This document shows, in pieces, positions 56,865-64,000 of a stretch of DNA of 64,000 nt; position 1 is the stretch's first letter; every line of letters starts with the position of its first letter. Origin of the DNA: Parasphingopyxis algicola. GTDB lineage: Bacteria; Pseudomonadota; Alphaproteobacteria; Sphingomonadales; Sphingomonadaceae. The translations under genes were made by a program, and so were the position numbers. Where the stretch lies: contig NZ_CP051131.1 in NCBI RefSeq assembly GCF_013378075.1, forward strand, positions 868,001 through 932,000, given 5' to 3'. The notes under the pieces were generated by a model. It made no database searches and was not told where the DNA came from. It was given only the letters and a program-made list of their open reading frames with translations.

Positions 56865-57641
56865 CTATCTAGACCTTTGGTAGAGCATGGCCAGCCCCTG
56901 AATGGTGAGGTCCGGCTCGATCACGTCGAATATGTCCGTATTCTCATCGAAAAGCTCGGCCAACCCGCCTGTGGAGACGACCTTGGCCGGGCGGCCGATC
57001 TCGGCCTTCATCCGGGCGACCAGGCCTTCGATCATCGCGACATAGCCCCAGAAAACCCCGATATGCATCTGGTCTTCGGTCGTCACGCCGATCACCGATT
57101 TCGTGTCTGTCGGCGCCTCGATCGCGATCCGAGGTAATTTGGCCGCGGCGCTGACCAGTGCATCGAGCGACAGGTTGATGCCCGGCGCGATGATCCCGCC
57201 CTTGTAGCTGCCCTCATAATCGACGACGTCGAAGGTCGTCGCCGTCCCGAAATCGACGACGATCAGGTCCTCGGGATGCAGGCTGTGGGCGGCGATCGCA
57301 TTGACGACGCGGTCCGCGCCTACGGTATGCGGTTCGGGCACGTCGAGACGGATACCCCATTCGACCGGCGGCTGACCGGCGATGAGGGTCTCGGCATCGA
57401 AATATTTGGACGCCAGCACCTCGAGATTGTGCAGCGCGCGCGGAACGACGGTAGCGATGATGACCGTATCGACCGCCTTGGCGTCGAAACCCTCAAGCGT
57501 AATCAGATTGTGGAGCCAAACCGCATATTCGTCGCCCGTGCGGCGCGGATCGGTGGCGATACGCCAGCGGGCAACGATCTCGCCGTCCTTGACGAGCGCG
57601 AAGACGACGTTGGTGTTTCCGGCGTCGATGGCGAGCAGCAT
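56865..57641 (-). CDS. coaX: Type III pantothenate kinase
   Basis: First step of coenzyme A synthesis: ATP-dependent phosphorylation of pantothenate, requiring a monovalent cation. 258 aa with the phosphate-binding [27 protein letters not shown] and [13 protein letters not shown] motifs, and the late [12 protein letters not shown] 57641 is chosen because it gives the family opening [11 protein letters not shown]; the frame remains open upstream into birA but without homology. Lies between birA (12-bp gap) and rnj. Confidence 0.97.
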   Translation of the reverse strand: MLLAIDAGNTNVVFALVKDGEIVARWRIATDPRRTGDEYAVWLHNLITLEGFDAKAVDTVIIATVVPRALHNLEVLASKYFDAETLIAGQPPVEWGIRLDVPEPHTVGADRVVNAIAAHSLHPEDLIVVDFGTATTFDVVDYEGSYKGGIIAPGINLSLDALVSAAAKLPRIAIEAPTDTKSVIGVTTEDQMHIGVFWGYVAMIEGLVARMKAEIGRPAKVVSTGGLAELFDENTDIFDVIEPDLTIQGLAMLYQRSR

Positions 57642-57652
57642 CCGGTCGGTCC

Positions 57653-58372
57653 TCACATCAGGAATACATCGCCGGCATGCATGACACGGACGGCCCCGTC
57701 CGCCAAGCGCAGACGCAACGCTCCGTCGTCGGTCAGGCCGTCGAAAATGCCCTCCAGCACATCGCTGGCGGGATCGTGAACGGTCAGCGCACTGCCGATG
57801 GCGTGGGCGTTGGCCAGCCAGCAATCGCGGATGGACGCCATGCCCTCGGTGCGCCACCGTGTCAGCCAAACCGCAAACCGTTCGGCGAGATCGCGCAGAA
57901 AGATGTCGGGCGCCGGCGCCATCGCATGGGCGGCAAGGCTGGTCACCGGCCGGTCGAGACCCGTGGGATGCTGCGCGAGATTGACACCGATCCCGACGAC
58001 CACTGCATCGCCTTCGCGTTCGAGAAGAATCCCGGAGAGTTTCGCTCCATCGAGCAGCAGATCGTTCGGCCATTTGAGGAAGACGGCGTCCCGAAGGTCA
58101 TCGGGCAAAAAGGCGCGCACCGCGTCGATCAGAGCAAGGGAGGCGACGAGCGCCAGGCCGGCAGGCGGTGGATCGTCCTGCCCCAAACGGACGAATGTGC
58201 TGGTGAACAGATTGCCCGACACCGAGTCCCAGGCCCGACCCTGGCGGCCACGTCCGGAATTCTGACGCTCGGCACGCAGCCAGAAACCTTCCGCCTCACC
58301 CTTCCGGGCGAGCGCCATCACATCGTCATTCGTCGAGCCGGTCTCGGCAACGGTCTGGATGCGAATGGTCAC
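57653..58372 (-). CDS. birA: Biotin--[acetyl-CoA-carboxylase] ligase
   Basis: Attaches biotin to the carboxyl carrier protein. 239 aa, consisting of the catalytic and C-terminal domains only: no N-terminal helix-turn-helix, so it is the non-repressor type. Motifs: [13 protein letters not shown], the biotinyl-AMP loop [27 protein letters not shown], and [13 protein letters not shown]. Starts 4 bp after nuoN and probably belongs to the nuo transcript, a common arrangement in alphaproteobacteria. Confidence 0.96.
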   Translation of the reverse strand: MTIRIQTVAETGSTNDDVMALARKGEAEGFWLRAERQNSGRGRQGRAWDSVSGNLFTSTFVRLGQDDPPPAGLALVASLALIDAVRAFLPDDLRDAVFLKWPNDLLLDGAKLSGILLEREGDAVVVGIGVNLAQHPTGLDRPVTSLAAHAMAPAPDIFLRDLAERFAVWLTRWRTEGMASIRDCWLANAHAIGSALTVHDPASDVLEGIFDGLTDDGALRLRLADGAVRVMHAGDVFLM

Positions 58373-58375
58373 ATT

Positions 58376-59818
58376 CTAGAAAAGCGCTGCCGCTGCGTTA
58401 CCGGCCGTCAGCGCCAGAAACGGCACGAGCAGATAACCGAGCGGCGACACTGCTGCCGCGGTGACTGCGATCAACCCGTTCTCGACGACCGAATTGGCAG
58501 GCGCATAGGCGGGTGCGGCATCGTCGAAATAGATCGTCTTGATGATCCGCAGATAATAATAGGCGCCGATCACCGAGAGCGCGATGCCGATCACCGCGAG
58601 CGGGAACAGTCCGGCGGCCACGGCCGCATCGAAAACCAGGAACTTGCCCCAGAAACCGAGCAGCGGCGGAATGCCGGCCAGGCTGAACATGAAGATCGCG
58701 AAAGCCGCAGCGAGCGCCGGCTGTGACTTGGACAACCCCGAAAGGCTCGCAATATCCTCGACCGGGCGTCCTGTCCCATCCCGCATCTGCAGAACACACA
58801 GGAAGCTGCCGAGCGTCATAACGAGATAGATGGCCATGTAGGACATGGTCGCCGCGACGCCCGCTTCGGTGCCGGCGGCGAGACCGATCAGCGCGAAGCC
58901 GATATTGTTGATCGAGCTGTAGGCAAGCAGGCGCTTGATATTGGATTGGCCGATCGCGGCAACCGCGCCGAGCGCGATCGAGGCCAACGCAACAAAGATC
59001 ACGATCTGCTGCCAGGCATCGGTCGCCGGAGCGAGCGCGTCGAACATCACGCGGATCGACAGGGCGACGGCGGCGATCTTGGGGGCCGAGGCGAAAAAGG
59101 CGGTGACCGGCGTCGGCGCGCCTTCGTAGACGTCCGGCGTCCACATGTGGAACGGGACGGCACTGATCTTGAACGCAAGGCCCGCAAGCACGAAGACGAG
59201 ACCGAACAACTCGCCGGTCGACATGCCGGCCGCGACGGCCGTCGCTATCCCGGCATAGCTGGTCGTCCCGGTAAAGCCGTAAAGCAGCGACACGCCGTAG
59301 AGCAGGATGCCGCTCGCCAGCGCGCCGAGGACGAAATATTTAAGGCCCGCCTCGGCCGAGCGCGTGTCCTGCCGCATGAAGCTCGCGAGCACATAGGCGG
59401 CGAGGCTCTGCATCTCGAGGCCGATATAGAGCATCATCAGATCGCCCGACGACACCATGAAGCCCATGCCGAGCGCGGAAAACAGGATCAGTACCGGATA
59501 TTCGGCGCGCATCTCGTTGCGATGATCGAAGAAGCGCGGCGCCATCAGAATGGCGATCGCCGCGGCCGCGTAGATCAGCACCTTCGAGAAGGTCGAAAAT
59601 GCGTCGGCGACATAGAGACCGCCGAACACCGCGCCCGCATTGCCGGCCGGGCCGAGCAGGGACAGACCGCAGGCGATCAGCATCAGCACTGCATAGATGC
59701 TAACCCGGCGGGCCACGTCGGGCTTCTTGCTGAAGGCGGCAACGAGCAGCAGGTCGGTCGCGCCGAGCGTCAGGATCAGCTCGGGCAGGACTACGAGGAG
59801 ACTTTGCCAAATGGTCAT
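58376..59818 (-). CDS. nuoN: NADH-quinone oxidoreductase subunit N
   Basis: Proton-pumping antiporter-like membrane subunit of complex I. 480 aa with about 14 hydrophobic segments; the conserved Glu/Lys-containing segments include YIGLEMQSLAAYVLASF and RLLAYSSINNIGFALIGL, with KISAVPFHMWTPDVYEGAPTPVTAF. Last nuo gene of the block. Its ATG overlaps the TGA of nuoM (TGATG). Confidence 0.97.
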   Translation of the reverse strand: MTIWQSLLVVLPELILTLGATDLLLVAAFSKKPDVARRVSIYAVLMLIACGLSLLGPAGNAGAVFGGLYVADAFSTFSKVLIYAAAAIAILMAPRFFDHRNEMRAEYPVLILFSALGMGFMVSSGDLMMLYIGLEMQSLAAYVLASFMRQDTRSAEAGLKYFVLGALASGILLYGVSLLYGFTGTTSYAGIATAVAAGMSTGELFGLVFVLAGLAFKISAVPFHMWTPDVYEGAPTPVTAFFASAPKIAAVALSIRVMFDALAPATDAWQQIVIFVALASIALGAVAAIGQSNIKRLLAYSSINNIGFALIGLAAGTEAGVAATMSYMAIYLVMTLGSFLCVLQMRDGTGRPVEDIASLSGLSKSQPALAAAFAIFMFSLAGIPPLLGFWGKFLVFDAAVAAGLFPLAVIGIALSVIGAYYYLRIIKTIYFDDAAPAYAPANSVVENGLIAVTAAAVSPLGYLLVPFLALTAGNAAAALF

Positions 59819-61398
59819 CAGTGCGCCCCCTCCGCTGCATGGCCGCTGCCATGGCCGTCACCATGCTCCGCCTCGATCGGCATGCCCGCGCCCATGGCGA
59901 GCTGCGCGTCACCCGGCGGGTTGGCGCGTTCGATCCGGGCGAGCAAAGTGCCGACATCGTCGCGGATCGGTGCGAGGAAGCTTTCCGGGTAGACACCCAT
60001 CCAGAGAACGACGGCGGCGATCGGCCCGAGCGTCGCCAGCTCGCGCACCGAGAGGTCGGGCATCGCCTTCACATCTTCCTTTTCGAGCTCGCCGTAGCAG
60101 ATGCGCCAGTAGAGATAGAGCATATAGGCCGCGCCGAGGATGATGCCTGTCGTGCAGACGAACGCGACCCAGCTGTTCGCCTCATAGGCCCCGACCAGAC
60201 TCAGAAATTCCCCGACGAACCCGCTCGTGCCCGGCAGCCCGACCGAGGCCATGGTGAACAGCATGAAGAGCAGCGCATATTTGGGCATATTGTCGCTGAG
60301 GCCCCCGTAACGCTCGATCTCGCGGGTATGGAGCCGATCGTAGATGACGCCGACGCAGAGGAAGAGCGCGCCCGAGACGAGGCCGTGCGACAGCATCACG
60401 ATCATCGCGCCTTCGATGCCCTGCCGATTGAAGGCGAACAAACCGATCGTGACGAACGCCATGTGCGCGACCGATGAATAGGCGATCAGTTTCTTCATGT
60501 CCTGCTGCACGAGCGCGACGAGCGAGGTGTAGACGACCGCGACCATCGACAGGCCGAAAATCACCCAGACGAGTTCGGCCGAGGCTTCCGGGAACATCGG
60601 CAGCGAGAAACGGATAAAGCCGTAACCGCCCATCTTCAGCAGCACGCCGGCGAGAATCACCGAGCCGGCGGTCGGCGCCTGGACGTGGGCATCGGGCAGC
60701 CAGGTATGAACCGGCCACATCGGCATCTTCACCGCGAAGCTCGCGAAGAAAGCCAACCAGAGCCAGTTCTGCGCACCGCCCGGGAAATCATATTCCATGA
60801 GCGCCGGGATGTAGGATGTGCCCGCTTCCTGCACCATCCACAGCATCGCGATCAGCATCAGCACCGAGCCGAGCAGTGTGTAGAGGAAGAATTTATAGCT
60901 GGCGTAGATCCGGTCCTTGCCGCCCCAGATGCCGATGATGAGGTACATCGGAATGAGGCCCGCCTCGAAGAAGATATAGAAGAGGAACAGGTCCTGCGCG
61001 GTGAACACGCCGATCATCAGCGATTCCATGAGCAGGAACGCCGCCATATATTCGGGCACACGCGTCTTGATCGCCTGCCAGCTCGCGAGGATGCAGATCG
61101 GCATGAGGAATACCGAGAGCATGATCAGCATCAGCGCGATGCCGTCGATGCCCATCGCCCATGAGAAACGCCCGAAAATCGGATAGTTCTCGACGAATTG
61201 CCATTGCGGCCCGCCAATCTCGTACGTCACCCAGAGCAGGATGCCGAGCGCAAAGGTCAGCAGGGTCGTGCCGAGCGCCACGATGCGCGCCATCTCGGCC
61301 TTGCGATCGCCCTCGCCCGGCCAGATCAGGCAGAGCAAGGCGCCTGCCAGCGGCAGGCCGATCATCATCGACAGGACAGGAAAATCGAGCTGGTTCAT
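59818..61398 (-). CDS. nuoM: NADH-quinone oxidoreductase subunit M
   Basis: Antiporter-like membrane subunit of complex I, 526 aa from ATG 61398. The pumping-channel motifs are visible: [18 protein letters not shown] (key Glu), [27 protein letters not shown], and [15 protein letters not shown]. The C-terminus carries a His/Gly-rich tail ([18 protein letters not shown]). A TTG at 61410 is in frame but not needed. A 217-bp repeat-rich gap separates it from nuoL upstream. Confidence 0.97.
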   Translation of the reverse strand: MNQLDFPVLSMMIGLPLAGALLCLIWPGEGDRKAEMARIVALGTTLLTFALGILLWVTYEIGGPQWQFVENYPIFGRFSWAMGIDGIALMLIMLSVFLMPICILASWQAIKTRVPEYMAAFLLMESLMIGVFTAQDLFLFYIFFEAGLIPMYLIIGIWGGKDRIYASYKFFLYTLLGSVLMLIAMLWMVQEAGTSYIPALMEYDFPGGAQNWLWLAFFASFAVKMPMWPVHTWLPDAHVQAPTAGSVILAGVLLKMGGYGFIRFSLPMFPEASAELVWVIFGLSMVAVVYTSLVALVQQDMKKLIAYSSVAHMAFVTIGLFAFNRQGIEGAMIVMLSHGLVSGALFLCVGVIYDRLHTREIERYGGLSDNMPKYALLFMLFTMASVGLPGTSGFVGEFLSLVGAYEANSWVAFVCTTGIILGAAYMLYLYWRICYGELEKEDVKAMPDLSVRELATLGPIAAVVLWMGVYPESFLAPIRDDVGTLLARIERANPPGDAQLAMGAGMPIEAEHGDGHGSGHAAEGAH

Positions 61399-61411
61399 GC
61401 CACCCCGCAAA

Positions 61412-61600
61412 TGTCGAGCGAAGTCGAGACACGTGTCCGAGCGTAGCCGATGTACAGCGCGACGCAGCTGACAATATCAGCAACGGCCCGTTTATGCTGA
61501 GCGAAGTCGAAGCACTGTATCGAGCGCAGTCGAGATACTGTTAGGGTACGCGTTCTCGGCTCCGCTCGAACGTGTCCCTCGACTACGCTCGGGATAATCG
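61412..61600. repeat. Cluster of GAGCGAAGTCGAG-type repeats between nuoL and nuoM
   Basis: The 217-bp gap 61399-61615 contains several copies of a short repeat in both orientations: GAGCGAAGTCGAG (61416-61428), GAGCGAAGTCGAA (61499-61511), a variant GAGCGCAGTCGAG and the inverted form CTCGACTACGCTCGG near 61578. Pairing of inverted copies would give stable hairpins within the nuo transcript. No coding capacity is seen here. Confidence 0.75.
61491..61560 (+). repeat. 70-bp dispersed repeat, copy 1
   Basis: This segment starts ATGCTGAGCGAAGTCGAAG after 3 nt and ends TTCTCGGC. It aligns without gaps, with scattered differences, to 63931-64000 at the other side of nuoL-nuoK, in the same orientation. 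The two copies are 2.4 kb apart. Confidence 0.75.
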
Positions 61601-61615
61601 GAGAAAAACGCACCC

Positions 61616-63607
61616 TCATCGTGTGATCGCCCAGGTTGCGGCCGCCGCCAGGCCGATCAGCATGACGAGCGCATAGGTGTAGAGATATCCGGACTGGAAG
61701 CGCCGCGTGACGCCACTGCCGCTGGCGACGAGCGCCGAGACGCCGTCAGGCCCGAACCGGTCGATGAAACCCTTGTCGCCGCGCTTCCACAGGAAACGGC
61801 CGATGGCAAAGGCGGGCCTGACGAAGATCAGATCATAAAGCTCGTCGATATACCATTTGTTGTAGAGGAAGGCATGCAGCAGCCGGAACTGGTCGACGAA
61901 TTTCTGCGGCCAGTCGGTGTAGCGGATATAGGCGAGCCAGGCGATGGCGAGGCCGACCAGCATCACGGCGCCCGGCGCATATTTCACCCAGGTCGGGACC
62001 TCGTGGATCGCGTGCAGCAGATGCGTGTCGAGCGCGATGCTGCCGGCCCAGAAGATCTCGCCCTGCTCGGCATAGCCGAACGGATAATAGAAGAGATAAC
62101 CGGCCAGGATCGCGCCGAGCGACAGCACGCCGAGCGGGATCAGCATCGACCAGGGGCTTTCATGCGGATGATAGCCGCCGGTTGCGTCTTCGGCGGTTTC
62201 CGGCGTCTTGTGCACGCTATGCTGGATATGCTCGCTGGTGATCCAGCGCGGCTTGCCGAAGAAGGTCAGGAAGATCAGCCGCCAGCTGTAGAAGCTCGTC
62301 AATAACGCGGCGAAGACAAGCGTGAAGAAGGCGATGCCGCCCATTTCCGTGGCGCTCGCGAACGCTGCCTCGATAATCAGGTCCTTCGAATAAAAGCCGG
62401 CAAAACCGAATATGCCGACGATACCGACACCGGTGATCGAGAGCGTGCCAATGATCATCGCCCAGAAGGTCAGCGGAATTTCCTTCCGCAGCGCGCCATA
62501 GTGCCGCATGTCCTGCTCGTGATGCATGGCGTGGATGACCGAGCCTGCGCCAAGGAACAGCAGCGCCTTGAAGAAGGCGTGGGTGAACAGGTGGAACATC
62601 GCGATGCCGTATGCGCCGACGCCGGCCGCAACGAACATGTAACCGAGCTGCGAACAGGTCGAATAGGCGATGACGCGCTTGATATCCATCTGCGCCGTAC
62701 CGACCGTCGCGGCAAAAAACGCGGTGAGCAGGCCGAAGAATGTGACGACGGCCAGCGCCATGTCACTGGTCTCGAACATCGGCGAAAGGCGGCAGACCAT
62801 GAACACGCCGGCGGTCACCATCGTCGCCGCATGGATCAGCGCGGAGACCGGCGTCGGGCCCTCCATCGCATCCGGCAGCCAGGTATGCAGACCGAACTGG
62901 GCCGATTTGCCCATCGCGCCGATGAAGAGGAGCAGGCAGAGCAGGGTCATCGTGTCGACGCGATAGCCGAGAAAGCCGATCGTCGATCCGGCCATGGCGG
63001 GCGCGGCCTCGAGAATCTCGGGAATCGAGACCGTACCGAAGACGAGGAATGTTCCGAAAATCCCGAGCGAAAAACCGAAATCGCCGACGCGGTTGACGAC
63101 GAATGCCTTGATCGCGGCGGCATTGGCGCTGGGCTTGTGATACCAGAAACCGATGAGGAGATAGGAAGCGAGGCCCACCCCCTCCCAGCCGAAGAACATC
63201 TGCACCAGATTGTTCGACGTTACGAGCATCAGCATCGCGAAGGTGAACAGCGAGAGATAGGCGAAGAAGCGCGGCTGGTCCGGGTCGTCCTCCATATAGC
63301 CCCAGCTATAGAGGTGGACGAGCGCCGAAACCGTCGTGACGACGACGAGCATGACGGCGGTCAGCGTATCGACGCGCAGGCTCCAGGCGACGTCCATGTC
63401 GCCCGAGCGGATCCAGTCGAACACCGGCGCGACATAGGCCTGCTGCCCGCCGATCATGAAGTCGAGGAAGATCGGCCAGCTGAGCGCACATGCCACGAAA
63501 AGCGCGCCCGTCGTCAGCAGCTTGGCAACGAAATTGCCGAGCATCCGGTTGCCCAGACCCGCGACGATAGCCGCGAGCAGCGGCAGGAAGACGATGAGCT
63601 GGATCAT
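61616..63607 (-). CDS. nuoL: NADH-quinone oxidoreductase subunit L
   Basis: Largest antiporter-like membrane subunit of complex I, 663 aa, with the distal position and the long amphipathic lateral helix near the C-terminus. Conserved channel segments are [20 protein letters not shown] (Glu), [29 protein letters not shown] (Lys region and His), and [19 protein letters not shown]. Starts 6 bp after nuoK. Confidence 0.97.
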   Translation of the reverse strand: MIQLIVFLPLLAAIVAGLGNRMLGNFVAKLLTTGALFVACALSWPIFLDFMIGGQQAYVAPVFDWIRSGDMDVAWSLRVDTLTAVMLVVVTTVSALVHLYSWGYMEDDPDQPRFFAYLSLFTFAMLMLVTSNNLVQMFFGWEGVGLASYLLIGFWYHKPSANAAAIKAFVVNRVGDFGFSLGIFGTFLVFGTVSIPEILEAAPAMAGSTIGFLGYRVDTMTLLCLLLFIGAMGKSAQFGLHTWLPDAMEGPTPVSALIHAATMVTAGVFMVCRLSPMFETSDMALAVVTFFGLLTAFFAATVGTAQMDIKRVIAYSTCSQLGYMFVAAGVGAYGIAMFHLFTHAFFKALLFLGAGSVIHAMHHEQDMRHYGALRKEIPLTFWAMIIGTLSITGVGIVGIFGFAGFYSKDLIIEAAFASATEMGGIAFFTLVFAALLTSFYSWRLIFLTFFGKPRWITSEHIQHSVHKTPETAEDATGGYHPHESPWSMLIPLGVLSLGAILAGYLFYYPFGYAEQGEIFWAGSIALDTHLLHAIHEVPTWVKYAPGAVMLVGLAIAWLAYIRYTDWPQKFVDQFRLLHAFLYNKWYIDELYDLIFVRPAFAIGRFLWKRGDKGFIDRFGPDGVSALVASGSGVTRRFQSGYLYTYALVMLIGLAAAATWAITR

Positions 63608-63613
63608 GCTAGG

Positions 63614-63919
63614 TCAGCCCTTCATCCGGTTGACATCGTCGACGGCGATGGTGCCGCGGCCGCGGAAATAGATGACGAGGATGGCGAGCCCGATCGCCGC
63701 CTCGCCGGCAGCCACGGTCAGCACGAACATCGCGAACACCTGGCCGACGATATCGCCCAGAAACGCGCTGAACGCGACGAGATTGATGTTCACGGCCAGC
63801 AGGATCAGCTCGATCGCCATCAGGATGATGATGATGTTCTTCCGGTTGAGGAAGATGCCGAGTACGCCCATCACGAACAGGATCGCGCCGACGACGAGAT
63901 AATGGCCGAGACCAATCAT
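63614..63919 (-). CDS. nuoK: NADH-quinone oxidoreductase subunit K
   Basis: Small membrane subunit of complex I, 101 aa, three membrane segments. The conserved Glu residues are in [16 protein letters not shown] and [13 protein letters not shown], part of the proton path between the quinone site and the antiporter subunits. nuoJ would be expected just beyond the right edge; it is not within the window. Confidence 0.97.
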   Translation of the reverse strand: MIGLGHYLVVGAILFVMGVLGIFLNRKNIIIILMAIELILLAVNINLVAFSAFLGDIVGQVFAMFVLTVAAGEAAIGLAILVIYFRGRGTIAVDDVNRMKG

Positions 63920-63930
63920 GCGACACTCCG

Positions 63931-64000
63931 CTCATGCTGAGCGAAGTCGAAGCACAACATCGAGCGAAGTCGAGATGTACTGTCACCGAGAGTTCTCGGC
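63931..64000 (+). repeat. 70-bp dispersed repeat, copy 2 (reaches window edge)
   Basis: Same-orientation copy of the repeat at 61491-61560, with internal GAGCGAAGTCGAA (63939-63951) and GAGCGAAGTCGAG (63962-63974). It lies upstream of nuoK on the coding strand and may continue outside the window. Such gene-order-neutral insertions inside an operon suggest a mobile or slippage-prone dispersed element. Confidence 0.7.

Noticed and set aside
55194-57137. 647-residue plus-strand frame opposite rnj and coaX
   Set aside because: Antisense shadow of two conserved genes.
61399-61615. Possible CRISPR-like array between nuoL and nuoM
   Set aside because: Repeats are short, variable and in both orientations, with no regular spacers and no cas genes.
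62501-63940. 479-residue, highly charged plus-strand frame opposite nuoL and nuoK
   Set aside because: The charge bias is the expected reverse complement of hydrophobic codons; not a gene.

Overview
The window is a GC-rich stretch of bacterial chromosome. Gene content and order point to an alphaproteobacterium, most likely of the order Sphingomonadales. The evidence is: a prolyl-tRNA synthetase of the short type without an editing insert, next to LolCE/LolD and DnaE; a nuoK-L-M-N block followed by birA, coaX, RNase J and a DUF1467 gene; a ppiD-trpE / trpG-trpD-trpC-moaC-moeA-lexA-comEC-gltX-gltA run; a direct-repeat GTTC-N7-GTTC SOS box at lexA; and DUF2336, DUF2855 and PHA-system proteins. 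It reads as core chromosome. I see no rRNA, tRNA, CRISPR array, phage, insertion sequence or recognisable defence island.

Layout. 0-5 kb: a partial lipoprotein, ilvD with an N-formylglutamate amidohydrolase family gene, and a DUF885 lipoprotein. 5-13 kb: ispE, a secreted TPR protein and ETF-ubiquinone oxidoreductase on the minus strand, then a uracil-DNA-glycosylase-like gene, a soluble lytic transglycosylase and moaB on the plus strand, and a lipoprotein. 13-23 kb: a radical SAM protein, an acyl-CoA synthetase, and the proS-lolC/E-lolD-gpx-dnaE run on the minus strand. 23.3-23.7 kb: a gene-free stretch with a strong intrinsic terminator and a possible structured RNA. 23.7-31 kb: a GPH-type transporter, a GST, a DUF2855 protein, a Crp/Fnr regulator, and pyrG, secG and tpiA. 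31-48 kb: ppiD-trpE, a three-gene minus-strand block (alpha/beta hydrolase, PHA-system protein, M13 peptidase), then trpG-trpD-trpC-moaC-moeA-lexA, divergent comEC, gltX and gltA. 48-55 kb: a signalling-like locus made of a histidine kinase homologue, a DUF2336 protein, a nucleotidyltransferase/membrane fusion, an Hpt-like protein and a large membrane coiled-coil protein. 55-64 kb: DUF1467, RNase J, coaX, birA and nuoN-M-L-K, all on the minus strand.

Functionally the window covers branched-chain amino-acid, tryptophan, isoprenoid, molybdenum-cofactor and CoA/biotin metabolism, respiratory complex I, lipoprotein export, replication and the SOS response.

The most unusual signal is at 48.3-52.5 kb. 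The histidine kinase homologue has Arg where the phospho-accepting His should be, and the Hpt protein has Trp where its His should be. Two components of a would-be phosphorelay have therefore both lost their phosphorylation site while keeping the rest of their folds. Smaller points of interest are the putative structured RNA at 23.5 kb, a four-copy 14-bp repeat carrying Shine-Dalgarno motifs between trpD and trpC, several families of palindromic repeats, and a TPR gene whose signal peptide begins upstream of any usual start codon.
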